From the NCBI GenBank assembly GCA_947034895.1, contig OX344763.1, positions 67,909,093 through 67,973,092 of the forward strand: DNA of 64,000 bases, given 5' to 3'. This document shows, one piece after another, positions 12,407-23,051 of the stretch. Within the stretch, counting starts at the first letter, position 1. Each line of letters begins with the position of its first letter. Both the position numbers and the translations under genes were made by a program. Under the pieces are notes generated by a model. The model made no database searches. It saw only the letters and a list, made by a program, of their open reading frames with translations, and was not told the origin of the DNA. Origin of the DNA: Rhytidiadelphus loreus. Lineage: Eukaryota; Streptophyta; Bryopsida; Hypnales; Hylocomiaceae.

Positions 12407-13883
12407 AATGGAGAGCCAAGTTACCAAGCTGGAGTACTACTTCAAGAAATCATCAGTGCTCAGAATTGATGACGAAGGGGATGGTGACGATTTCCTTAAT
12501 GACGGGGATTATTGGGAATTTCTACGCCCAGAAAAAGTCGAGTCCTGGAGTCTCTTTATGATTCCCTGCTCGGAACACATTTGTTTCTGCATGAAGTATT
12601 TTGGAATGGATGTGTACATCCCACTTTCATATGATGAGAGGATCAAGGACGTGGTGGAAGACGTACCTCCAACGATTAAGATACACTGCGTAACCACACA
12701 CCGACGTTGCTGCAGACAAGCAGTATAACTTCATGATAACCCTCAACTCCGATAACATCCCGTTCCGCATCAATCACTTCATGAAGTCTCTGGAAACAAC
12801 GTCGTTTCAGGATGAGCTTCTAGAGCTGGAGGAGAAGGTGACCGAGAAATTCTTTCAGAAAGCCAACGGAGATCCTCTAACTGGGCAAAGACTATGTCTG
12901 AAAATTAGATCCCTCTTTCAGGATTTTGCAGTGCTCAAAGCGAAAATGGAGATCGAGAAGAAGAATAAAAGTGCAAGGACCGTTAGTCTAAACCCCTGCA
13001 GTCAAGGCCCGTCTCAACTGTCAACGGATCATCAGACTCCAGGTAGCGCATCGCGAAGGGGGACAAGAAACAGGAAGGTCACAGAGACACAAAACAGGTC
13101 CATCGAAAAAAGCAATCTAACATCCACATCAGTGCAGAACCCAGTAGAGAAGTCGGGAGTCGAAGACATTAGTGTCGACAGTTGGCAGTCGATACGTCGG
13201 CAGTCGAAGACATTAGTGTCAACATGACCGATATACCGGAGTCCCTAAAAACAAACCGCACACTAGACTATGAAGAATCAAACAAGGCATACAAAATTTT
13301 TTGGATTATCTATGCCGATGTATTCCTTTACAAGATGGACAAGAAAGACCTGCCCATTGAGAAGCTTGTACAAGCGCCAGCAAAATTGAACATTCGAAGC
13401 AAGGAAGACAGTATCGTGAAGGGAATGATGCACTGACTCCTGAACATGCCGGACCACACCGCTCGACAAACACTATGTGTCATGCCAACGAAGAAGCCAA
13501 CAAGACCCGGCAATGACTCATGGAACGAGATCAAGGACGAAGAATTCTACATAATTAACGGACAGCATAGTGTGTGGGCAAGTAAACTTATGCAAGACCC
13601 AAAGTTTGGAATTGATGCGGACATTGTGAAGGACTTCAGCACCTAGAGCTACTACATTGCCTAGACGGAAGACGAAGAGATCCTTCGATCCATATTGGCA
13701 TATTTTAACCGCGTGAACCATTTCCAAGCCATTCAGCCCTCATGGGCTACTAATATCTTTGGCGCAAGAAGTGTGTGGGAGGAGATGGGCAGACCAAGAA
13801 ATCCCAGGGACGATGCACCAGCCGGATTTGTATCCAATTCTAAGCGAACACGTGAAGCACACAACAATCGACTGAAATGGGCG

Positions 13884-14008
13884 GTAAGATTTTAGTTCAA
13901 CTCGAGCTGCCGCTAGCCTGATCTTATTGTGTTCTCATTTCTTCATTCCCGAATCATCTTGATTCGAGCTCAGAAGGTTGACATCCGATTCTGTGGTTTG
14001 ATATTCAG
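13884..14008 (+). other. Predicted intron 1 of family A fusion gene
   Basis: The donor is TGGGCG|GTAAGAT and the acceptor ATATTCAG|GAATTC. Removal joins two open frames in phase 0 (KWA to EFTKAM). A palindrome copy (AGTTCAACTCGAGCT, 13894-13908) lies ten bases inside the donor, and a half copy (TTGATTCGAGCT) lies near 13,959-13,970. The homologous family B intron is at the same protein position. Confidence 0.8.
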
Positions 14009-15361
14009 GAATTCACAAAAGCCATGCAAATGCGTTTCTCAATGATTGATGTGGCTAAATCGCATCAGAAGGCCAAGGCCAAGGACTCAAAGGGGGGGTT
14101 AGTGATAACAAATGAAATCAAGATTATCACCTCCCCCGATCATGTGTTCAACTTGTAGAGAGAAGTTATCTCAAGTGCTTCTCACGGTGAGCTCATTGAT
14201 GCAAATACGCTGAAGAAGTTCAATGTGCGGACGTCATGGAAAGCCGAGAATGGAATGCTCAACAAAGAGTTCTTCAAGTTCTTTGGTAATCTTACAAACG
14301 ATGACTTGGTTACACTTGCAAACCACATCCTGAATAGAATTGGAAGCAAGAGAAATCACGCTCATCCGAAGGTGACTGTCAAGCAAATCTCCTCAGTTCT
14401 CGACAGCTGTTACATTGCCAAAAAGTGGGTGGAGAGGCGAAAGCGAAAGCAGTACGTGAAGAAAGAGTTAAACAAACTTGATCCAACCTTGGGACTTCTA
14501 AATGCTGTTGGAGAACTTGTGCCATCCAAGTGGAAGGACTTCAAAAACAAGTACAATATAACATCTGCGACAATGAATGTCTTGCTTGAGCGTCCATGAG
14601 AGGAATACTTCTCGGAGGTCAAGCAAATTAAGTCCAAGAATAAATCCACTGAAGAGATCTTAGAGAAGGCTGCTGCATTCTTCAAAGTCTTCCTCCGAGA
14701 TCGCAAAATCTTTATTCCACCAACGGCAGTAGCTTACTATGCACCCTATGATATCGAGAAGGACCAACACACTGCTTGGCCGTCAAATGTTTACACTGTT
14801 GACATCGCGGCTGATTTCAGGCTAGGAGTCATTGACTTCCGCTTCATTCCGGGGGTACTATTAAAGAAGAGGGGGACAATCGCCATACTCTACTTCAACA
14901 CTGTAATGCAGTCATTGCAAGGGAAACGACAACCTCTACTAGAGGAGGTCCCGTCCTGGCTTTTCATTTGTGCAGATTTGATGGAGCAAACGCAGGTTTT
15001 AGCCTTCGTGCAAAGTCACGAGGTTCTGAACACATACAAGTGCCACTTTGCGGACTACATTCCTGGACAGTATGAGCGGATGGAAGACATGGCCTCCGCT
15101 AAAGCGAAATCTCACCACAAGGTTTTGCTGACCTTCCTACAAAATCCAGCATTTCCGATTGCTGGGAACATGTCTGAGACGTTCGAGGCCCCGGAGACGC
15201 TGGTTTTTAACAAACCTCGAGGGTACAATGAGTTAGAATTTCGCTTATATAATACCGAACTCCGCATGGAGTTCTATCTGTGGGTAGTGAATAAGTTTTG
15301 CACACCCGGCACAAGTGTTTTCTCGGTCTTTGCTGGAGGAAAGATAACATGTGCAGCTGTG

Positions 15362-15491
15362 GTATGTCTCTTTCTAACTAGTCAGCTCGAATCGAGTTGA
15401 GGTTCTCGTATTTGAATTCTTGATTTACTTATTGTACTAAGGCTTCTCGTTGATTGTGTACTCATGTTTTTAAATCTTCATGAACATGCAG
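15362..15491 (+). other. Predicted intron 2 of family A fusion gene
   Basis: The donor is GCTGTG|GTATGT and the acceptor AACATGCAG|ATGAGC, phase 0. It falls directly after the SAM-motif-like FAGGKITCAAV segment. It carries one family word, AGCTCGAATCGAGTT, at 15384-15398. Family B has an intron at exactly the equivalent codon. Confidence 0.8.
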
Positions 15492-16481
15492 ATGAGCTCT
15501 GTAAACGTGTTTGCGGCCGGGGTGAAAGGAGATTTGTCGTTCTGGAACGACATTGCGTTCACCGCAATGAAACTAGATAGAGCAGATTTCCTTGAAAGCG
15601 ATTACTCTCTCTTAGCATCAAAGACTGCTAAGCCACCTGTCTCAAGAACGTAGGTGCCGATGACTTTATGGAAAAGAAAGGCCTCTCCCTGGGATTCGCC
15701 GTCAACTGGTCGTTGTGGTAAATCTCCCGCTGTTGAACTTGACGTTCTTTCTGTGTCTGAAGACAATGAAGAGGATTTCTATGAAGAGCAAATGGTGGAG
15801 GACTTCAACACGCTAGTGCTTCCCACTCCTACCGAAAATCGAGGTTCGTCTACTTCTAGTGGGCAAGCAGCAGAAGAGCAGCCATTTGGCACCCCTTCAT
15901 CCGCAGTTCCCCGAAGGACAAGGAAACTCTCGCGTCACGAGGAGTATTTGGAGTGAAGGTTGGCGGAGATCGAGGAGAAGCAATTGGCTGACAGAACAGC
16001 AAACATTGTCATGCAAGCACAGACAAAGCAAAGGCTCGATACGATTTAGAAATTTATGCTTGAGGATTCCGCACAAGCAAACGATAAATTGGATTCCATC
16101 ATAAACTTAATGAGGGGTGCCAGGCCGATTGCCGAAATTTCACCCCCAGCTATGAGGCCCTAGTTTCTGCTTGAAGGTCGGTCGTCTAGATCGGATGATG
16201 TTTCGCTAGTGGGTCATTCATCTCAGTCTGAATTTGCAGTCCCGGACCCTCGAGCACATGTCCTGGCCCCTCCTGCGCATATCTCGGCCCCACCCTTGCT
16301 AGATACTCCAGTCACAGGTTCGTTTGATGTTGACTCCGAATCAACTCGACCAGAGCTTAAAGGTGGAAATCTGAGGCGGAAAGGAGAACAATCGTCTGAA
16401 GTAGATCAAGAGTCTGTTGTAGTGCCTATCCAAGACGCAAGCCCAGGTGCTCCTCATGAATCACTCGATGACATTTGTCTG

Positions 16482-16716
16482 GTGTAGCTCGACTTGAGCT
16501 AATTTTTGCCATAGTGTGTTTGACGTAGTATAGTTTTGCAGATAGAAAAACTGATTTTGACAAAGTTGAACTTCTAGTAGACTGAACCATGGAGTTCAGA
16601 GTTTTGAAACTCATTTGTGTATATAATAATGTTTTATATGAGGCTATAATTCACGGATTTCTTACAAATATTGTATTGTACATTCTTGGAACGCAAGCAC
16701 TACCGTAGTTGTAGTT
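16482..16716 (+). other. Gene end or intron with a family A word
   Basis: The fusion gene frame reaches GTGTAG at 16482, which is either the natural stop (Val-TAG) or a donor-like GTG. Four bases later lies AGCTCGACTTGAGCT (16486-16500). The remainder is AT-rich and leads to the next open segment. Confidence 0.5.
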
Positions 16717-17742
16717 TTGATGTCCTCTACTATTTCTGGAAGTGTAATTGCAACGCCACCTCCCTCTAGTGATCATGTGAGTAATGATCAAGTTAATGTA
16801 GTGGTGACCAATGATGAGCCTCACTCGACTACTGCAACTGATGATGTCGTGATCCCTGATGTCGATCTTTTAGAGGTTCAAATTCCAGAGCCAACTACGA
16901 TGACCAAGAATATAATCAAGACCACAGAGTCCTCGCAAGAAAAGGTGTGCGTCGGTGGCTTCTTTGTCTTCAATTATGTTTTGCTGTTATTTTATTTCTT
17001 TAATTATTCCTACAGTCGTGAGCGAGGATGTCAATTACCGTGAAGTCCTAAATGTCTTAATGCGTAATAATAATTGGCTGCACATTCGTCTATTGTTTAG
17101 TAGGAATCCGGTCCTCTTGGAGGAATTTCGGAGGAGGTCATTCGTCCATTGAAATCTAGGGTGGTTGACAAGTGGATGAACATCATCTTGGACCTCAATG
17201 AGATTCTATGTGTTTGTGAAGATGTGAAGTCGAAGGGTTGGTCCAAACACGTCGTTGATGCCATTCAACCTCACTCTGCTATCCATCCGGCCGTCGTGGG
17301 GCCAAAGCTAGTGTATGTGCGTCCTCGGTGCTCTGAGTTCCTCCGTGAGTTAGGTAGTATTGCATCCATTTCAGTTTGGAGCAGTATGAAGAAGTCGACC
17401 ATTGAAGAAGTGGTTGCCTACCTTTTCGATGGACTTGACCTTCCAGATGTCATTCTTGGGCAGGACTCTTGCAAGACACTTAAGTGCAGGGATAGATCCG
17501 GAAAATTGACGACATATAGAGAGCCAGGCACTAATAAGGAGTTGTTTATTAAGAATTTAGAGAGTTTGTTTAGTGGCTTCCTGGGTTGATTCACTCCTCA
17601 AAATACAATCATCGTCGACAATAGTCCCGCTAAGCAAATTCTAAATAAGGGAGAGAACGTCATTCTTCCTGAATCATGGTCCTACAGGGGAAATGGTTCC
17701 AAAGACACATTTCTTTTGGATATCCTCCTTCCTTGGTTTTAG
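16717..17742 (+). pseudogene. Family A NIF/FCP1-type phosphatase-like gene (broken)
   Basis: An exon at 16717-16944 (acidic, Ser/Thr-rich) is followed by a probable intron (GTGTGC at 16945 to CTACAG at 17015) and a HAD-fold NIF domain at 17149-17742. In the domain, motif I reads LDLNEIL where FCP1/SCP phosphatases have DxDxT: the nucleophilic Asp is kept, the second Asp is Asn. Motif II is ISVWSSM, and motif III is TIIVDNSPAKQ with the downstream DILLPWF. FCP1-like enzymes dephosphorylate the RNA polymerase II C-terminal domain. The substitution suggests a weakened or binding-only protein. Stops are TGA at 17587 and TAG at 17740, and there is a frame change just before 17,149. A homologue with the same gene order follows the family B fusion gene. 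Confidence 0.7.
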
Positions 17743-18234
17743 GGTCTGTCCGCTGCTTGTGAGTAGGGACTGAAATCGTACTGTGGAAACGTTGCGGGGT
17801 GAATTGGTCGTCGAATGCTTTGTGACGAGAGAAACCATAGGGAATACGACAAGTTGATGGAAATCGTCTGAGCCTCTCCTTCTATTCGATAGAAATGCGC
17901 TGAGGGATTTTAACTTAAATGTGATTTATTTTTTGTATATGTAGGTACTACATTCTGCATGTCTCATATCATTCAGTTTGAATCGAATTGAATTTATTTG
18001 GCGACAAACTATAGAACTAAACTTACGTCTTTTTTACATATTTACGGGTTTATTCAAATTGTGTATGTTTCCTTTTCTGGAATGTCTGCCTTGTATCAGT
18101 TTGGCTTCAGTAAATGTTTTTATGGTTATTACTTTTCGAGATTGTTGGGGGAATTGTACTGGTGTATAGTGTTCGCAGTTAAATTTGTACAACAATGTTT
18201 TGTAAATGACCTAAATGATATTTGTTTCTAGACT
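17743..18234 (+). other. Spacer or intron with a degenerate family A word
   Basis: No convincing coding sequence is present. A degenerate palindrome (AGTTTGAATCGAATT) lies at 17975-17989. The stretch ends in an acceptor-like TTTGTTTCTAG before the tail exon, so most of it may be intronic. Confidence 0.45.
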
Positions 18235-18762
18235 ATGGGCATCTCGAGCTTAATGGGAGAGAATGATCACCTGCAATGCGTTGAAGCCTTTGGAAGATGG
18301 GGTGGTGGACAGTCCGCTGAGTGGAGCTTCACGTCTACCGATCTCATGCTCTCCTTCTCCTTTATGAAAAAGCGGCCTTCTTGCTTCGCAATTATCGCCA
18401 CCTGCCCCGAACAACGTACCGCAGAGAAGGCTTTACGGAGAGTCCGATGATCCAATATCTATGCTAGTGATGACATCTAATGTCCCGGTTGTATCTTCTG
18501 ACAAACATGATGGGGCTCCGTTTCGTCGAAGAATGCTTCCATATCGATGTGTGTCATCTGGAGGTGTGCGGAAGGCAAAGACACACGATGCAGTACCAGT
18601 AACTAGTTGTCGTCTGCCTCTTTTCGATATGTAGGACATGAAGTTTATAGAATTGCAATTCCATCGAAGGCTGAAGGAGTATAAGAAAAGAAGTACTGGA
18701 TATAGTCGGGGGCTTGAGATTCTAAAGGCCATGGAGCTACTTCGAAGTAAATCACACATATG
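18235..18762 (+). pseudogene. Family A C-terminal tail exon(s), basic
   Basis: An acceptor-like TTTCTAG precedes 18235. One frame runs to 18450 (through SFMKKRPSCF and EQRTAEKALR); another continues from about 18,451 to the TGA at 18760-18762 and ends EYKKRSTGYSRGLEILKAME. That end resembles the terminus of the intact family B tail (REDIFRGLAKLKALEAAK) and the position after the NIF gene is the same. A TAG lies near 18,632. The function is unknown; the basic residues would suit nucleic-acid or chromatin contact. Confidence 0.5.
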
Positions 18763-19059
18763 ATGGTTGTTCATATTGTATATGGAGTGTCTATAAGACA
18801 TACACGATAGCATTCTGTAGATGGTATATAGTACTTAAAGCTGGAGTGAATCACACTCATGGCTGATACTTACTTCATTTTGATCTCATGCGTGGATCCA
18901 AAGATATTTACTTCACGATTTTGTATGGAAAACAAATGTTTACTATAAATACATGATCTCCTAATAATTAATAATGGCTTCTCGTCCATATTCATAGCAT
19001 ACCTTGAAATTCATCGGACTTCTTTTTGTTGGTTTGGCTTGTTTCTTGAGATTTAGGGT
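18763..19059. other. Spacer between family A tail and satellite array
   Basis: Short AT-rich spacer. I see no gene or repeat in it. Confidence 0.5.
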
Positions 19060-21190
19060 GCATTATTTTTCAAAACAATTAGCCCTCCCAATTCTTATTT
19101 CACTAGAAAACTCTCATTTTAATGAATATATCATTACAACATGTTTCCCATTTTGTTTTACGTGAATTCCATGAGATTAAATTTCTTTGGACACTAAAAT
19201 ACAAGGCAAGCTACGTGCCTCGATTTTGAATTCTACATAGAATGTCTTTGAAAAAGACCATTAATTAAAAAAAAAGTTCAATCCTTGAGTCTATGAATAA
19301 TTGCAACATGCACAACATGTTTCCCATTTTGTTTTACATGAATTCCATGAGATTACATTTCTTTGGACACTAAAATACAAGGCAAGATTCGTGCCCCGAT
19401 TTCTAATTCCACGTAGTACATCTTTCAAAGAGACCATTAATTACAATTTTTTTTCGAATCCTTGAGTCTATGAATAATTGCAACATGCACAACATCATTG
19501 CCATTTTATTTTACGTGAATTCCATGAGATTACATTTCTTTGGACACTAAAATACAAGGCAAGATTCGTGCCTTGATTTTGAATTCCATGTTGTACATCT
19601 TTCAGAGAGACCATTAATTACAAATTTTTTTTCATCCTTGAATCTATGAATAATTGCAACTCGCACAACATGTTTCCCATTTTGTTTTACGTGAATTCCA
19701 TGAGATTACATTTCTTTGGACACTAAATTACAAGGCAAGCTACGTGCCTTGATTTCTAATTTCACGTGGTACGTCGTTCTAGGAGACCATTAATTACATA
19801 TTCTTTTCAATCCTTGAGTCTATGAATAATCGCAACTTGAACAATATGTTTCCCATTTTGTTTTACGTGAATTCAATGAGATTACATTTCTTTGGACACT
19901 AAATAACAAGGCAAGCTACCTGCCTCGATATCTAATTTCACGTGGTAGGTCGTTCTAAGAGACCATTAATTACATAATTTTTTCAACCCTTGAGTCTATG
20001 AATAGTTGCAACATGCACAACATGTTTTCCATTTTGTTTTACGTGAATTCCATGAGATTACATTGACTTGGACACTAAAATACAAAGAAAGATTTGTGCC
20101 TCGGTTTTGAATTCTACATAGTAAGTCTTTTAAAGAGACCATTAATTACAATTTTTTTTCAATCCCTGAGTCTATGAATAATTGCAACGTGCACAACATG
20201 TTTCCCATTTTGTTTTACGTGAATTCCATGAGATTAAATTTCTTTGGACACTAAAATACAAGGCAAGCTACGTGCCTCGATTTTGAATTCTACATAGAAT
20301 GTCTTTGAAAAAGACCATTAATTAAAAAAAAAATTCAATCCTTGAGTCTATGAATAATTGCAACATGCACAACATGTTTCCCATTTTGTTTTACGTGAAT
20401 TCCATGAGATTACATTTCCTTGGACACTAAAATACAAGGCTAGATTCTTGCCCCAATTTTTCATTCCACACAGTACGTCTTTCAAAGAGACCATTAATGA
20501 CATATTTTTGTAATCCTTGAGTCTATGAATAATTGCACCTTGCACAACAAGTCTCCCATTTTGTTTTACCTAAATTCAATGAGATTACATTTCTTTGGAC
20601 ACTAAAATACAAGGCAAGATTCGTGCCCCGATTTCTAATTCCACGTAGTACATCTTTCAAAGAGACCATTAATTACAATTTTTTTTCGAATCCTTGAGTC
20701 TATGAATAATTGCAACATGCACAACATGATTGCCATTTTGTTTTACATGAATTCCATGAGATTACATTTCTATGGACACTAAAATACAAGGCAAGATTCA
20801 TGCCTTGATTTTGAATCCGATGTAGTACATCTTTCAGAGAGACCATTAATTACAATTTTTTTTAATCCTTGAATCTATGAATAATTGCAACTCGCACAAC
20901 ATCATTGCCATTTTATTTTACGTGAATTCCATGAGATTACATATCTTTGGACACTAAAATACAAGGCAAGATTCGTGCCTTGATTTTGAATTCCATGATG
21001 TACATCTTTCAGAGAGACCATTAATTACAATTTTTTTTTCATCCTTGAATCTATGAATAATTGCAACTCGCACAACATGTTTCCCATTTTGTTTTACGTG
21101 AATTCCATGAGATTAAATTTCTTTGTACTAAAAGAACATGGCTAGATTCGTGCCCCAATTTCTAATTCTACGCAGTATGTCTTTGTAAAC
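19060..21190 (+). repeat. ~176-bp satellite array, about twelve units, plus orientation
   Basis: The marker TTTGGACACTAAAATACAAG (or close variants) recurs near 19189, 19363, 19540, 19716, 19888, 20070, 20244, 20421, 20595, 20772 and 20946, with a last diverged unit near 21,120. Each unit also has ACGTGAATTCCATGAGATTA, CGTGCC and AGAGACCATTAATTA. The sequence is the reverse complement family of the array at 6.85-7.72 kb. Units three or more apart resemble each other better than neighbours in places, as in higher-order amplification. Confidence 0.9.
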
Positions 21191-21219
21191 TGGTTTTTAC
21201 CTAACCTCAAAACCCATGA

Positions 21220-22690
21220 TACATAGTATAGGAGTTCTTATTATCAAAGGATTGGTCAAATCATCTAACGTATATATGACTAAAGTCACTTGATTTCTAG
21301 AATTAGATTACAATTTCACTTCTCAACCAAAACAAAGTTAAAATATCCCATTTGTCTTCAAAGGTAATGTATCTTTTATTTATCCAATAATTAGTTTTCA
21401 TCCAACACACATGTATGCAACAATCACAAGAATGCGGTCCCTGTCTTATTCTAATATGTGGCTCAAACAAGAAGCATGCTTAAGCAAAGGTGAATATAAC
21501 ATATAGCTTATAACATACAAGTCTTCATTTCTTGTTACAATTGCTTAAAGCATAGACTCACAATATCCGCTTAAAGCGTCACTCAACATTCAACAAACCA
21601 CAGTTAGTATATTTCTTCACTTAAAGCACTGACAGACTTCACAAATTGCTTTAAGCATTTCGATGCTGATTTGCTCTGAGCCATTCTATCACCATAGTTC
21701 CACTGTAGACCACTTTTCAGTTCACTCAACACATATCCAATTGCTTTAAGCAAATACACCCACAAGGCCGTAATGCTAATGCTCAATCACTGTCTCTCTG
21801 TCAATATAAATTCAGTCTCACAATCACTGATTTTGCTTCAAGCTGTATAATCAAAATATAACTATCACCTCAGTAAATAATCACACAGTTTCACTCAATA
21901 TCCAATCACTAGGATTTACACAATTACATTCACTCCTTGATTATTCAGCTTTAAGCCATAACTCAACTCCAAAATACCACATAAATATTATCTCACTGTA
22001 GTTTCAATATAAATCACTTAAAGTGTATAACACACATCCATCTGCTTATAGCACATTCAAACACATAAATGCTTAAGCGATTGCTCACTGTTTAACACAT
22101 ACATTGTAAATAACAACTTGAATCTGAAATACTTTCATTCAAACAATGGCTTGATATCTCACAAACACAGACTTTGCTTTAAGCATATACAATAGTGAGA
22201 ATGATTGAATCAAAATTAGATGTGAACAACATTAGCTTTAAGCACCAAAAATAAAAAAAATTCTTCTCACAAGAAATTACACACACAAAAATGAATAAAT
22301 GCCCAATCACTGGGACTTACACACACTTAAAAATATACACTTAAAAGCTTTATTACATATCAATAATAGTTCATAAGAGTACTGAAAAACAAGAACAAGG
22401 AAACACGAGAGATCACACACACACACAGAAACTGAGAGAGAGAAGAAGGTTAAGAGAGAGCATATAAGCAACTCCCCATCCTAATTGCCAGCTGACTGAA
22501 CACCCTTCTAAATCCCATTCGGTTAAACCGTTTAGAAAACAAATGTACACTCTTGAAATCCCACAGTGATACTTCAAATCAATTGACAATTGCACTCCTA
22601 TCACCATATATTTCTAAAATCAAGTCTTTATTAAGCCTCTATTTACACCGCAAAACAAAAATCACAATTTGAAATACAAATTCACACGTT
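21220..22690 (-). mobile_element. Family D flank, probable 3' LTR-like region, rich in GCTTTAAGC words
   Basis: This non-coding stretch carries dozens of GCTTTAAGC, GCTTAAAGC, ACTTAAAG and GCTTATAGC variants spread at irregular spacing. It starts where the satellite array ends. On the minus strand it follows directly after a purine tract (22697-22711), the place a 3' LTR would occupy. I could not align it to a partner LTR on the other side of the gene, so the LTR call is tentative. Confidence 0.5.
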
Positions 22691-22696
22691 TACATA

Positions 22697-22711
22697 GCCC
22701 CCTACTTATCC
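22697..22711 (-). other. Polypurine-tract-like sequence of family D
   Basis: On the minus strand the sequence is GGATAAGTAGGGGGC, placed about 340 bases after the end of the family D gene. The identical 15-mer follows the integrase gene of the Ty3/gypsy copy (34365-34379). A polypurine tract primes plus-strand synthesis in LTR retroelements, so family D may be a non-autonomous LTR element. Confidence 0.6.
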
Positions 22712-23051
22712 TTTTGACGCCCTCGTCAAAACTCACGCCTTGGTTTCACCGCACTCTGGCCAGCATTACGCTTTTGCTCCCATTCTTGAGCTTACTTTAA
22801 GCACTGAAATAAATAATCATCTGCTTTAAGCGCTCGGAAATTACTTCGTGCAAATTGGGTTAGAAAACGCTGACATGGCTAAAAGAAGTTAGACTCTTCA
22901 TCCACTAAAGCATGATGAAAACCTGCAATAAAATTGGAAATAGCCATCGCTTCAAGCAAACGAGTAAAACGCGAACTGGAATAATGCAACCTCATGAAGA
23001 GCCAAAATTCCTTCTTGTTGCGGTCGTAAACATTGACATCGATGGTGATCC

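Larger units (their letters stand above)
12408..16481 (+). pseudogene. Family A ParB-like / N4-N6 DNA methyltransferase-like fusion gene (broken)
   Basis: The gene starts at ATG 12408 (MESQVTKLEYYFKKS). A frameshift near 12,700 leads into the next frame (KQYNFMITLN), and a 44-bp tandem duplication (13159 and 13203) causes a second. A ParB/Srx-type motif follows at about 13,520-13,590 (IKDEEFYIINGQHSVWASK). After two in-phase introns comes a helical middle part, then an Asp-aromatic motif (GVIDFRF) where beta-class methyltransferases have DPPY. A C-terminal TELRMEFY...SVFAGGKITCAA stands where they have the FxGxG SAM-binding motif. The order ParB, motif IV, motif I matches bacterial and phage ParB-methylase fusions. 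The canonical PP and the motif I Asp are missing, so catalysis is doubtful and a DNA-reading role is more likely. In-frame stops are TAG at 13644, 13662, 14155, 15651, 16047 and 16161 and TGA at 13434, 14597 and 15954. The tail is acidic and coiled. The whole is homologous to 49,267-44,833. Confidence 0.65.

Noticed and set aside
18433..18813. 126-codon minus-strand open frame
   Set aside because: It is antisense to the family A tail, which has a family B homologue on the coding strand.
19060..21190. CRISPR-like regular repeats
   Set aside because: Units are contiguous ~176-bp satellite monomers without distinct spacers, in a plant nuclear context.
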